Positions 1 through 9,523 of a DNA stretch of 64,000 bases are shown here, in pieces; the stretch's first letter is position 1, and each line of letters starts with the position of its first letter. A model generated the notes under the pieces. That model saw only the letters and a list, made by a program, of their open reading frames with translations. It was not told where the DNA came from and did no database searches. The position numbers and the translations under genes are program-made. Location of the stretch: assembly GCF_004363245.1 (NCBI RefSeq), contig NZ_SNYV01000011.1, positions 1,240,001 to 1,304,000 on the forward strand, written 5' to 3'. The DNA comes from Sphingobacterium yanglingense. GTDB taxonomy: Bacteria > Bacteroidota > Bacteroidia > Sphingobacteriales > Sphingobacteriaceae.

Positions 1-33
1 AATTTCGGCATCAACCTTAATATCGGTTTATAA
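1..33 (+). CDS. SusC-type TonB-dependent receptor, C-terminal end only (partial)
   Basis: The window opens inside a coding frame that gives ten residues ending in NIGL and then TAA. A short alternating polar/hydrophobic strand ending in a hydrophobic residue is how SusC/RagA beta barrels finish. A SusD gene follows at once, which is the usual partner order. Only the last beta strand is visible, so the substrate and domain layout cannot be judged. The identity rests on the position before SusD and on the strand pattern. Confidence 0.75.
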   Translation, partial: NFGINLNIGL

Positions 34-53
34 TGTATCAAAAGACAATCCAA

Positions 54-1562
54 ATGAAAACACCTATCTTCAAACATATTCTTTTCTTGAGCATGGGCAC
101 CGCAGCAATGCTGATGAATAGCTCTTGTACCAAAGATTTCGAACGTATCAACACACCTCCTACCTCAGTCACCACGGTCGACCCTGCGCTGTTATTGTCC
201 CGTATCCTTCGCGACGGCACGTTTCAAGAGTCAGGCGAACTTCCGAACAATAAATTCGGATCCTGGGTACAACATTGGGCCGGAGGGCCGGTAGTCCCCG
301 TCTCGCGTTACTTCGAGGGGCCCGAAAATCTAATATGGGGTCAACATTTTCAACTTTTACGTAACATAAGCCAGATCAAACAAGAACTCAAAGGACTTGA
401 AAATGATCCTGCAGGCCGTAGTAAACTTGCCATCGCAGAAATCTATGAAGTATTCCTTTACCAGCGCCTCACGGATCTATTTGGCGACGTTCCTTTTTCG
501 GAAGTTACGCAGAACAGTGGAGCCATCAACCGTACACCAAAATTTGACAAGCAGGAAGATATTTATCCTGCTCTGGTACAACGTCTAGATCAATCACTTG
601 CCAAACTCACAACTGGTGATGCCAGCTATGGTACTGCAGATTTTTTCTATGGTGGTAATATCGATAAGTGGAAAAAATTCGGTAACTCTCTTAAACTCCG
701 TATAGGTATGCGCATGCGTTATGCCAACAGCAGCCTTGCCCAACAAACCGTGACCTCGGCACTATCATCCAACTACGGGCTATTGGCAAGCAACGCAGAC
801 AATGCTGCTGTAGCGACCTTTAACAATGCACAAGCCGAAAACCAAAATCCAATTTTGCGTCAATTTACTACTGGAAGTGCGGATTTACGCTACTTAGCCA
901 ATACTTTGGTCGACAAGCTAAAAGCCGATGACGATCCACGTCTCCCTATACTAGCTCATCCGGTCACAATAGGAGGCACGACCACCTACCAAGGAATAGG
1001 TGTCTCGCTTACCGACAATCAGTTATCACAGCTTATTCGTGCAAACTACTCTACGGCCAATAGAAATACATGGTTTAGTCTGACGTTTGCACCTATCCCA
1101 AGCTACGCACTGACTTATTCAGATGTCTGTTTTTACAAGGCAGAAGCCGCACTTCTAGGTTGGGGATCCACCAATAGCCAAGCGCATGGTCTATTTGTGG
1201 ATGGAGTCAAAGCAGCTTTTGCATTACCTCCTTACAATTTATCGACCCTACCTACATCCTATGAGCAAGGCATTCTAAGCTTTAACAATTTGAGCGATTC
1301 AGAAAAAATGGAGAAGATAGGTACGCAGAAATGGATACATCTTTTCGGCCGTAATATGGAAGCATTTGCCGAGTGGCGCCGCACAGGCTATCCGCAGCTT
1401 ACACCGGGTCCAAATCCGGGCTCGACCAACGGTCAGATACCTAGACGTGGTATCTACTCGAGTGAAGAAGCCGAACTGAACCAAACAAACTACAAAGAGG
1501 CCGTAAACCGTATGAGCAATGGTGACTCTTTCCTGTCCAAAGTATGGTGGGATAAAAGATAA
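54..1562 (+). CDS. SusD/RagB-like outer-membrane lipoprotein (SusD-like type 2)
   Basis: Surface lipoprotein that would cap the SusC channel encoded just upstream and deliver its ligand. The product is about 502 residues. The N-terminus has a lipoprotein signal peptide with the lipobox Cys near residue 25 (MNSSC). The SusD-type alpha-helical core carries typical blocks such as WVQHWAGG near residue 70 and the C-terminal helix around GRNMEAFAEWRR, where SusD proteins contact their receptor. An ATG at 33 overlaps the upstream stop, but the start at 54 gives a standard signal peptide and was chosen. No enzyme gene follows on this strand, so the ligand is unknown. Confidence 0.9.
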   Translation: MKTPIFKHILFLSMGTAAMLMNSSCTKDFERINTPPTSVTTVDPALLLSRILRDGTFQESGELPNNKFGSWVQHWAGGPVVPVSRYFEGPENLIWGQHFQLLRNISQIKQELKGLENDPAGRSKLAIAEIYEVFLYQRLTDLFGDVPFSEVTQNSGAINRTPKFDKQEDIYPALVQRLDQSLAKLTTGDASYGTADFFYGGNIDKWKKFGNSLKLRIGMRMRYANSSLAQQTVTSALSSNYGLLASNADNAAVATFNNAQAENQNPILRQFTTGSADLRYLANTLVDKLKADDDPRLPILAHPVTIGGTTTYQGIGVSLTDNQLSQLIRANYSTANRNTWFSLTFAPIPSYALTYSDVCFYKAEAALLGWGSTNSQAHGLFVDGVKAAFALPPYNLSTLPTSYEQGILSFNNLSDSEKMEKIGTQKWIHLFGRNMEAFAEWRRTGYPQLTPGPNPGSTNGQIPRRGIYSSEEAELNQTNYKEAVNRMSNGDSFLSKVWWDKR

Positions 1563-1672
1563 AAAAGAAATGAAGACCAATTACTCTCCCGTGTAGCGAG
1601 CGCACCAAGACCAAGTCAAAAGGAGACTGTAGAATTGCTCAATAAGGTACTTTCCAAATCCTAATTTATACC

Positions 1673-1703
1673 AATAGGGGCCGATTGTCTATCGGCCCCT
1701 ATT
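1673..1703. terminator. Bidirectional intrinsic terminator-like hairpin
   Basis: A perfect 13-bp stem (1673-1685 with 1691-1703) closes a 5-nt loop. It lies between the end of the plus-strand SusD gene and the end of the convergent peptidase gene, so it can serve both. The core is GC-rich (GGGGCCGAT) and AT-rich sequence flanks each side. Confidence 0.8.
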
Positions 1704-1766
1704 ATTGTAATCTATTAAAATCTCGAACCTCTTACTGATACCACAGAAAGCAGTTCGACCTGTGAT

Positions 1767-4388
1767 TTACATCCAGCTCGGTTTAGGTTTATCTTTAAGA
1801 TAATGGTCAAAGAAGTCCGTTACCTTCACGGTAAAGTCATCCTTATTTTCCTCCTTATTCAACAAGTGTCCTTCGCCCTTATAATTGAGCATCCAAGCAG
1901 GTTTACCCAGTCGACGCATTCCCATAAACAACTCAATACCTTGCTCCCAAGGCACTGCTCCATCCTGATCATTATGCATCATCAATACCGGTGTCTGCAC
2001 GTTCTTCAATCCGAAAATTGGTGAATTGTCAATATACAGCGCTGGATTGCTCCATAAATCGGTACCTATCCTACTCTGCCCATGCTCATATTGCGACATA
2101 CGGCTTTGCCCGCTTTCCCAACGTATACCACCATAAGCGCTCGTCATGTTCGAAACCACCGCGCCGGCTACTGCCGCTTTAAACAAATTGGTTTTCGTCA
2201 ACAGGTAAGCTGTCTGGTACCCTCCCCAACTGTGCCCATTCAATCCTATACGGTCTTTATCAATGTAATCATGTTTCATCATAAGCGCATGCACACCACT
2301 TACGATAGCATCATACGAACTCTCTCCTGGCTCTCCAACCCTAAATTTGACATCGGGTATAAACACGAGATAACCATTACTTACCATATATGACCAATTG
2401 ACCACCGATTTGATTGCAGCAGGCACATTATACCGATTCACCAAGTCACTCCGCGTTTCATAAAAATAAACGACCATAGGATACTTTTTGTTCGGATCAA
2501 AATTTTCGGGCTTACATAAAATCCCCTGTAGTGCATCTTTATTGAAACTCTCCCATTCCACCAGTTCGGATGTCCCCCATATGTACTTCGATTGTTGCGG
2601 GTTTGTCACGGTGAGCTTCTTCACTTCACTAAAGTCAGTTTTGGAATAATACAACTCCGGATAATTGATAAAATCTCCCTTTCGCCAAAGTAGATGTTCA
2701 CCTTCCTTAGCTAACGTAAGCCCTGCATACACATGATTTGACATAGCCAACTCCTTAAATTGTCCATCCTGGGTCCTTACGAAATAACCATCCTTTTTAT
2801 CAACCTCGTCCAAAGCTGTAAAATACATCGGTTTCCCTGTAGCCACATAACGCTCGGACTTACTGGATTTCACATAGCGAAATACAATCCCTTTCTGTGC
2901 TCCCAGTCCTTTAGTAAGGTTAATTGGCGCACGTTTGCCCGTTGGATCTATCTGCCATACATCGTACTTACTATGCACCAAAAAATCGTGTCCACTATCC
3001 GTCCAGCCTAGATCCGTATAATGTGTGGAGTGCATGGGTTTATCCAAATCATCATTATAGAATACAGCAGGAATCTGCTTCGTCAGGTTTATATCCTGCA
3101 AGGTCTTTGTATCCATCGCATGCCATGAACTATCAGTAGATTCATACCAGCTTACAAAGCGCTTGTCATACGATACCCTAGGTGTACCAAACTTACCTTT
3201 TAAAATCAATTGCCGCTCACCGGTTTTTAGGTTGACCAAATACGAATCATACTGCCTATCCGCTGTGATCCCCACCAGGTGTCGGTATGGAATATCGCTG
3301 AAACCAATAGTCACATCCTCAAAACTCCCCTCAGGAAACTGTAAGAAAGGCATGCTACTATCCGTAAGCTGTACGGCTCTTTTGCTGCCGAGTGTATACT
3401 GGTAGAAATCACTTTCCACCATTTTTCCTCCTTTATTCATTGGAGGTATAGCGTCTGCATCCCATTTCCAAATATCCAGTTGCACCTTTTTCTTAACAGT
3501 AGCTGTATCTATGGGCTGTACGCGCTTCGCTTTGAAGTATACACGTCCACCATCTGCCGACAAGCTAAGCTGTTCCATCGGCGACAGCTGAAAACCCGGA
3601 GCAATCCCCGCAGTAGCCCTTGTCACCGAATCAAGAAGCTTTCCCGTATACGTAGATACCACATAAAGGCTGTTGATTGTATCCTTACCATTGACAGACT
3701 CCTGTATATAGACCAATCTGTCCGACTTCCCTCCAAAATTCGCAAGGGAATAGTTGATATTTCCTTTTGCCAAGACATGTGCACGTTTGGTTTTCAAGTC
3801 CATCAAGGATAATATCCTGATACTATCCTGCCGTTGCAGATAGAGCACATGGTTATAATCGGGAGAGTACCTATGCTTAATCAGAGAAGGGATTACCAAA
3901 GAGTCTCCCTGCGACATTGTCGTTAGCACCAATTTTGTGGTAGGCAGCCATTTCTTTTTTACCGCAACCGAATCCAGGGACTCTTTGTACACCTTTTGCA
4001 ATAGAAAGGGCGTATTCCCATTTAGAAATGTCACCGTCTGCACAGCTGGGATCAGCTCAATCTGCCCCGTCGTCAAACTTCTCAAGTAGAAGTCTCGTTT
4101 CTTCTTGTCATCCGACGCCTTCTGAAACAAGGCGTACTTGGAATCCACGCTAAACTGTAAAGCGCTCCCATTACTTATCGAATCGACAGTCTTCTCGTTA
4201 CCAATATAAAGCTGTTGAAAATCTTTTTTATCCTTTATCTCATAGGAAAACCACAATCCATCATCCGTTATTGCTTCAGCCTGGATCGACCTCCACAAGT
4301 CATAATCTTGATGAGTCAATGGTTTTTTAGTCTGTGCCGTGGCAGCGATCCCCCAACCTAGACACGCGCACAATATCGTATATCGCAT
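1767..4388 (-). CDS. Exported S9 family (prolyl oligopeptidase-type) serine peptidase
   Basis: An 873-residue protein with an N-terminal signal peptide (cleavage after ATAQ, near residue 19). A long region of about 600 residues resembles a beta propeller (DPP-IV/acylaminoacyl-peptidase style), and a C-terminal alpha/beta-hydrolase domain follows. The nucleophile motif GHSWGGY places Ser near residue 720. Asp near 809 (HNDQDGAVP) and His near 841 (GEGHLL) complete the triad. Family knowledge predicts release of dipeptides or cleavage of short oligopeptides in the periplasm. It is the last gene of the ECF-FecR-SusC-SusD series, 28 bp after the SusD gene, which suggests that the operon imports peptides. 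True dipeptidase specificity is not readable from the sequence. Confidence 0.88.
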   Translation of the reverse strand: MRYTILCACLGWGIAATAQTKKPLTHQDYDLWRSIQAEAITDDGLWFSYEIKDKKDFQQLYIGNEKTVDSISNGSALQFSVDSKYALFQKASDDKKKRDFYLRSLTTGQIELIPAVQTVTFLNGNTPFLLQKVYKESLDSVAVKKKWLPTTKLVLTTMSQGDSLVIPSLIKHRYSPDYNHVLYLQRQDSIRILSLMDLKTKRAHVLAKGNINYSLANFGGKSDRLVYIQESVNGKDTINSLYVVSTYTGKLLDSVTRATAGIAPGFQLSPMEQLSLSADGGRVYFKAKRVQPIDTATVKKKVQLDIWKWDADAIPPMNKGGKMVESDFYQYTLGSKRAVQLTDSSMPFLQFPEGSFEDVTIGFSDIPYRHLVGITADRQYDSYLVNLKTGERQLILKGKFGTPRVSYDKRFVSWYESTDSSWHAMDTKTLQDINLTKQIPAVFYNDDLDKPMHSTHYTDLGWTDSGHDFLVHSKYDVWQIDPTGKRAPINLTKGLGAQKGIVFRYVKSSKSERYVATGKPMYFTALDEVDKKDGYFVRTQDGQFKELAMSNHVYAGLTLAKEGEHLLWRKGDFINYPELYYSKTDFSEVKKLTVTNPQQSKYIWGTSELVEWESFNKDALQGILCKPENFDPNKKYPMVVYFYETRSDLVNRYNVPAAIKSVVNWSYMVSNGYLVFIPDVKFRVGEPGESSYDAIVSGVHALMMKHDYIDKDRIGLNGHSWGGYQTAYLLTKTNLFKAAVAGAVVSNMTSAYGGIRWESGQSRMSQYEHGQSRIGTDLWSNPALYIDNSPIFGLKNVQTPVLMMHNDQDGAVPWEQGIELFMGMRRLGKPAWMLNYKGEGHLLNKEENKDDFTVKVTDFFDHYLKDKPKPSWM

Positions 4389-4416
4389 ATTATTATTTAT
4401 AAAACACTAAATCTTA

Positions 4417-5865
4417 TTATCCCCGGTCATATTGTTGTATGCCTTGGTTTACTTCAATCACTTTGGGTGGCAGCGGCAAAATATACCGCTTATCATTAGC
4501 AGGCAATACCTTCGTTTCGGTTCCTACCTTATGGCTGATATCTTTCTTCCAATCCTCCTCCCTATTAAGGCGTTTTAGATCGATCAATCGCATGCTACCC
4601 CGGAAAGCAAATTCCCGACGACGCTCTTCCAACACCATTTTTAGAGCCTCTTTAGCAGAACCCGCTACTAAAGGCATATTTTTCAAAATCCGCTTATCCC
4701 TAAGCTTATCCAATAGTTTCAATGCATTGGTTGCGTCTCCTTTTCGAGCATATCCCTCCGCAGCTATAAGATAAAGCTCCGCAGTACTGAATCCGGCATT
4801 GAACATAATATAAGGCACCCACATACTTTTACCCGGAAAACTGTAGGTCTGTGTATATAGCTTAAATGTATTGTCAGCAAAAAACAAAGCTCTACGCTGA
4901 TCCGTACTACCCGCAGGCAATTGCGACTTATAGGTATTCAACAAATCTTCGCTAGCGTATACGTTTCTGGACAATCCGACAAATGCATCCCCATAGCGTG
5001 CATAGATACTCTCCACATCATCTTCGGGCTCTGGGTAAGGTTTGGAGGTACTCGCATCATAAATCCGTCCCGTACCGTTACCTGCCGGATTGATGCTGTA
5101 TTTGGTCATATCAATCAGTACATTATTTTGCAGAAGCGCTTTTTCAGCAAACTCTCGAGCCTGTTCGTAGTCGCCCATATAGAGATACATACGAGCCATA
5201 AAGGCATTGCCGACCTGCTTGGATGGTTTGAATGCATGCTTAGGCTTATCCGCCAAGTGAGGTAAAGCCTCCGTTAGATCTTTAGTGATATGTTGGTACA
5301 CCTCTTCAACCGTATTTCTAACATAGACCTTGTTAATATCTTCAGATAATAACAAGGGCACCCCTAGATCCGTAGCTGCCGTAGTCTTATCGTAATCCCT
5401 TGCATAGGTATTGACGAGCATTAAATACTCAAATGCCCGACCGACCTTAGCCTCCGCTGCCAGCATCTGTCTTTCCTTTTCCGTTCCGTCTTTACACAGC
5501 AGTACATTATTGATTACGACATTAAAAGTGTATATTCTCTTATATGCAGCCTGCCAGAGTTGATCGTCAGCACCAGCACTAAATACAGCGCCTGGGCTAA
5601 AATCATATAGATTACGTTGATTTTCCTGTGCCTGCTCATACTGACCAAAAGGCACCGACTTGTCGCCCAATAAGATATCATCCGTAATGAAGACCGTATA
5701 CGGATTATCCGCATTCATCATAGACTTATGGTTCAACAGCTTGACATAATCATCATAAAACTCAGGAATCTGAATTCCTTTTGGCTTGATATCTAAATAT
5801 TTGTTGCACGACTGAAGTACTAGCAAGCAACAAATCATACCTATTGTGGATATTTTGTTAATCAT
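4417..5865 (-). CDS. SusD/RagB-like outer-membrane lipoprotein
   Basis: A 482-residue lipoprotein: signal peptide with lipobox LQSC (Cys near residue 20), then the NKYLDIKPKG opening found in many SusD/RagB proteins, tetratricopeptide-like helices (VGRAFEYLMLVNTYARDY) and the C-terminal block with RRREFAFRGSMRLIDLKRLNRE, the SusD_RagB signature helix. It lies 14 bp after the STN-type SusC gene and before the S9 peptidase gene, so the three should be cotranscribed. It would act as the lid of the receptor. The neighbouring peptidase suggests a peptide ligand, as for RagB; this is inference. Confidence 0.93.
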   Translation of the reverse strand: MINKISTIGMICCLLVLQSCNKYLDIKPKGIQIPEFYDDYVKLLNHKSMMNADNPYTVFITDDILLGDKSVPFGQYEQAQENQRNLYDFSPGAVFSAGADDQLWQAAYKRIYTFNVVINNVLLCKDGTEKERQMLAAEAKVGRAFEYLMLVNTYARDYDKTTAATDLGVPLLLSEDINKVYVRNTVEEVYQHITKDLTEALPHLADKPKHAFKPSKQVGNAFMARMYLYMGDYEQAREFAEKALLQNNVLIDMTKYSINPAGNGTGRIYDASTSKPYPEPEDDVESIYARYGDAFVGLSRNVYASEDLLNTYKSQLPAGSTDQRRALFFADNTFKLYTQTYSFPGKSMWVPYIMFNAGFSTAELYLIAAEGYARKGDATNALKLLDKLRDKRILKNMPLVAGSAKEALKMVLEERRREFAFRGSMRLIDLKRLNREEDWKKDISHKVGTETKVLPANDKRYILPLPPKVIEVNQGIQQYDRG

Positions 5866-5879
5866 GTTCCTATCGATTT

Positions 5880-8800
5880 TTAAAAATTAAGAGATACCCC
5901 CAGCGTGTATGTCGTTGGAGACAATGTACCCCGTGTTGGACTTGTAGAAGTACCATTCCACACCTCTGGATCTAGTCCTTCACTATTCGCAGACCATCTC
6001 CATGGATTTTGCACCTGCGCTGTCACTCTCGCCTGCGACACTTTATACCTATCCAAGATTTTGGACGGTAGTGTATACGACAGGGAGATATCACGAAGTT
6101 TGATATAATCTGCTTTTTCAATATGCTTATCGGCCGATACCCAAATGTTTTTCATATTCGCACTAGCTCCCTGCTTGAATGCCGGAGCCTTTTCGGGATC
6201 AAGCTCATCACCAGGCTTGGTCCAGAAATTGGCGGTCTGTCTATCCACATTCGCCGATATCCCTGTTCCTACAATATAGTCTCCCATTATACCGCGCATC
6301 ACATGCCCGCCATAGTGTACAAACATGAAGGATAGGTCAAAATTACGGTACTGAAAATAATTGGAAAAAGAAGTCGCATAAGGCGGCAACGTTGTACCGG
6401 CATATACTAAATCATCCACAGCCAATGTGGCAAAAGATTTCGTAATCTCTCCTTTTGCATTATAGGCCTGTGGCGCCCCAAGTTCATCCAGCCCTGCCCA
6501 TCTGACAGCATACAATCCATTCAACGGCTTATCCTCCCTGATTTGATTAGCCTGAATATAGTATATAGGTGCCCCATTGGTATTCTCGATACGTGTCAGC
6601 TTATTCTTGTTGTAAGAGAAGTTAAGCATAGACTGCCAACTGAATACCGCTGTCTTTATATTCGTCGAGTTTAAGTTCACCTCGATACCACGGTTGTACA
6701 TATCACCATAGTTCAGCGTAAGCTCACTCCATCCATAGGTTGGATCAGCTACCTTTGCCCGTAGCAAATCGGTTGTATTTTTATTATAAAGATCGATACT
6801 ACCGTGTAGAACCGATTTCAATATCGAAAAGTCCACACCGAAGTTAGTGACATGCGTCTTTTCCCATCTCAAACCCGAGTTTGGCGGAAAAGTAACCTGA
6901 GATGAAGGTTCATTGATATAATCATTTATCCCCGAATCAAACACCGTAAGAAATGGTCCGCTCATCTTAGCAATATTACCATTGATACCATGCGTCGCCC
7001 TTACCGACAACCTATCCAACCAACCTTCAGGATCTTTAAAGATATGGTAAGATGTGCCTAGAGACCATAATGGACGATATTGATACTTTGGATCTGTTCC
7101 GAATAGATTGGACTGATCCATACGTATACTTGCATTTACGGTCAACCGCTTATTATAGGTGTATGAGCCATTACCATAGAAAGACACATAGCGGTTTTCC
7201 ACATCGGTAAATCCACTTCCCATATTACTATAGGAGAACGATCCGCCCAAGGCCTCTGTCCCCGTCAGCCTAGCGATAGATTTCTCATCAATAGCTTTAT
7301 ACGATAGACTGTGGTCATCGTACCCCACACGATAGGTCGTAGTTCCGGTATTTCTCACTTTACGTTGCTCCGCACCAGCGATAGCATATACCTCATGCAG
7401 GTCATTCCATGACTCATTATAGTTCAGCTGCGCCCTTAGGGTGTGCGAACTCCTGTCGCTGCGCGTTTCTTTGATCTGTCCTCCTGTAGGTATGTTCTGG
7501 ATGATGTTGCCATCTTTGATCTGCGTGGCATTGTTGATCATGTTGCGTACGAACCAAGAGTCCTTTCCATAAAACTGCTTAGAATAACCATTTCCGATTT
7601 CTTTCTGATATCTTAGATCTAGCGTCAGACCTGTCATCAATTTGAAGTTAAGACCCAGATTTAAATTATGGTAATTATCTTTTTGATTATAATGCTGTCT
7701 TTCCAGTTCATCCATGGGATAGTAACTTTCGTCCAGCAATCCCAGTCCTGTCAACCTATTCAGCTCCGTCTGCGATTTGGCCTGATACCAGGGTAGTGCA
7801 TCTCCATTCTCGTCCCTAAAGGTGAGGTAAGAAGCCTTACTCGATCCATTGTACACACTCATGCCTAGGAATCCATTGTCGTAATCAGCTTTGGTGAAGC
7901 TACCGATCAGATTGGTCTCCATACGCAGCCACTTGGTAATATCCAGCGTATTCTTGAAATTATAACCTATTCTATCATTGGTCTGTGCCTTTTCATAGGG
8001 TGCACTCTTCATGTAATTTCCAGAAAGCGCGTATTTGTGTTTGGCCGTACCACCACTGAACGACAGGTTATGCTGCTGATCAAGCGCATGCGAACGTAAG
8101 AATTCATTCTGCAACTGGCTACGACGATCCCTAGCGCGGTACACATTCAACTGCTGCTCGAGTTCATCATCATTAATCTTAGCCGCAGCATGATCAAAGA
8201 ACAATTGACGCACCTCATTGACATAATACCCTGCGGGCATAGTACCCGGATTGAGCTTAAACAACTGTTGCTGAAAATCAATAAATTCACTGCTCGATAA
8301 TAGGTTATTGTAGGAAGGATCTGGAAGCGGAGTCCATTTCATACTACTGTTTAGAGCAATACGCATCGGTCCTTCGGCCCCCGAACGGGTATTAATCACG
8401 ATTACCCCATTAGCCGACCGCGCTCCATAGATAGATGCCGCAGTAGCATCTTTCAATACCGTTACCTGTGCTATTTCGGATGGATTTATGGCGTCCAGAC
8501 TACCTTCATAAGGTATACCGTCTACCACATATAGTGGAGAAGACACTCCAGACAGTGTCGATTTTCCTCGTACCTGCATCGTACCTTTGTATGAAGTAAG
8601 CCCTGCCACCTGCCCTTCTATCCGATCCAGAATATTATCCTGCAGTTTTCCCTTCAGGTCGTTTGCGGTCACGATACCATATGAACCGGTAGCTCTTTCT
8701 TTAGAAATATTCTGATACCCTGTATTATAACTAACCGCAACTTCCTCTACCTGCACAGGCATCAGTCTCATACGGATATTATTTTCAGCTTGCTTCACCT

Positions 8801-9407
8801 GCAATTCCTGCGACGTATAGCCAAGACTACGGAATACCACCTTAGATCCTGCCGGTAGCCCTTTCAATTCATACCTCCCGTTTTTATCTGTCGTAATCTG
8901 CTTCCCTGTAGCAATCGCATGTACTGTCACACCGCCCATAGGCTGCTGCAAACTATCCAGTACTACGCCGTACATATCGATGGTCTGCTGTTTTGTCGCT
9001 CCCTGCTTTTGTGGAGCGTCCGACTTCGGAAGAATAGAGATCACCTTACCACTAATTTGATAAGTGTAGGATTGATCATCAAATATTTCATCCAGTGCCA
9101 CACGCAAGTCGGTATTCTTGAAATTGACCTGCGCCAATCTCGACTTACTGACCGCTGGATCTGTATATAAGAATGCATATCCGGTCTGTTTCCGGATTTC
9201 CTTAAATACATCTCCAAGGGTTTTATTTTTCAACTGCAGATTCACTTGTTGAGCGACTGCATTACCCATAGCCTGTACCGAAAAGGCAAGGCAAAGAAAA
9301 AGCGTGAGTTTCATCACTATGAGATACTTTAATTGAGGTCTATGTCTATCTGCGCGTCTAGCCATTAGAATAGCGTTACGCTCATTGACCGTACCATTTT
9401 TATTCAT
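5880..9407 (-). CDS. STN-containing SusC/RagA TonB-dependent transducer
   Basis: A 1175-residue outer-membrane receptor. An N-terminal export segment is followed by an STN signalling domain (about residues 55-130, with KTLGDVFKEIRKQTGY), a CarboxypepD_reg-like beta-sandwich (about 140-225), a plug domain (about 230-345) with the conserved GARSANGVIVINT block, and a 22-strand-type barrel ending in LGVSLNF. STN domains contact FecR-type anti-sigma factors, and the fecR and ECF sigma genes lie directly upstream on the same strand, so ligand binding here should switch on the operon. The long N-terminus has alternative starts (Met15, Met32); Met32 begins the clearest signal peptide. Substrate is probably peptide, judged from the S9 peptidase gene downstream. 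Confidence 0.93.
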   Translation of the reverse strand: MNKNGTVNERNAILMARRADRHRPQLKYLIVMKLTLFLCLAFSVQAMGNAVAQQVNLQLKNKTLGDVFKEIRKQTGYAFLYTDPAVSKSRLAQVNFKNTDLRVALDEIFDDQSYTYQISGKVISILPKSDAPQKQGATKQQTIDMYGVVLDSLQQPMGGVTVHAIATGKQITTDKNGRYELKGLPAGSKVVFRSLGYTSQELQVKQAENNIRMRLMPVQVEEVAVSYNTGYQNISKERATGSYGIVTANDLKGKLQDNILDRIEGQVAGLTSYKGTMQVRGKSTLSGVSSPLYVVDGIPYEGSLDAINPSEIAQVTVLKDATAASIYGARSANGVIVINTRSGAEGPMRIALNSSMKWTPLPDPSYNNLLSSSEFIDFQQQLFKLNPGTMPAGYYVNEVRQLFFDHAAAKINDDELEQQLNVYRARDRRSQLQNEFLRSHALDQQHNLSFSGGTAKHKYALSGNYMKSAPYEKAQTNDRIGYNFKNTLDITKWLRMETNLIGSFTKADYDNGFLGMSVYNGSSKASYLTFRDENGDALPWYQAKSQTELNRLTGLGLLDESYYPMDELERQHYNQKDNYHNLNLGLNFKLMTGLTLDLRYQKEIGNGYSKQFYGKDSWFVRNMINNATQIKDGNIIQNIPTGGQIKETRSDRSSHTLRAQLNYNESWNDLHEVYAIAGAEQRKVRNTGTTTYRVGYDDHSLSYKAIDEKSIARLTGTEALGGSFSYSNMGSGFTDVENRYVSFYGNGSYTYNKRLTVNASIRMDQSNLFGTDPKYQYRPLWSLGTSYHIFKDPEGWLDRLSVRATHGINGNIAKMSGPFLTVFDSGINDYINEPSSQVTFPPNSGLRWEKTHVTNFGVDFSILKSVLHGSIDLYNKNTTDLLRAKVADPTYGWSELTLNYGDMYNRGIEVNLNSTNIKTAVFSWQSMLNFSYNKNKLTRIENTNGAPIYYIQANQIREDKPLNGLYAVRWAGLDELGAPQAYNAKGEITKSFATLAVDDLVYAGTTLPPYATSFSNYFQYRNFDLSFMFVHYGGHVMRGIMGDYIVGTGISANVDRQTANFWTKPGDELDPEKAPAFKQGASANMKNIWVSADKHIEKADYIKLRDISLSYTLPSKILDRYKVSQARVTAQVQNPWRWSANSEGLDPEVWNGTSTSPTRGTLSPTTYTLGVSLNF

Positions 9408-9468
9408 AAATTTGTTAGTTAGGTTATTTAAATTGTTAATCCAAAATGCCGTTTAGATGCCTAAACTC

Positions 9469-9497
9469 GACTGGGGGTGTTTGCAGCACTTCCAGTC
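9469..9497 (-). other. Intercistronic hairpin between fecR-like and susC-like genes
   Basis: A 12-bp stem (9469-9480 with 9486-9497, three G-U-type pairs) encloses a 5-nt loop in the 116-bp gap. It could act as an attenuator, processing site or partial terminator separating regulator from receptor expression. No clear U tract follows it on the minus strand, so a full stop to transcription is unlikely. Confidence 0.4.
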
Positions 9498-9523
9498 TTC
9501 TAATCAAAATAACTAAGTTTATA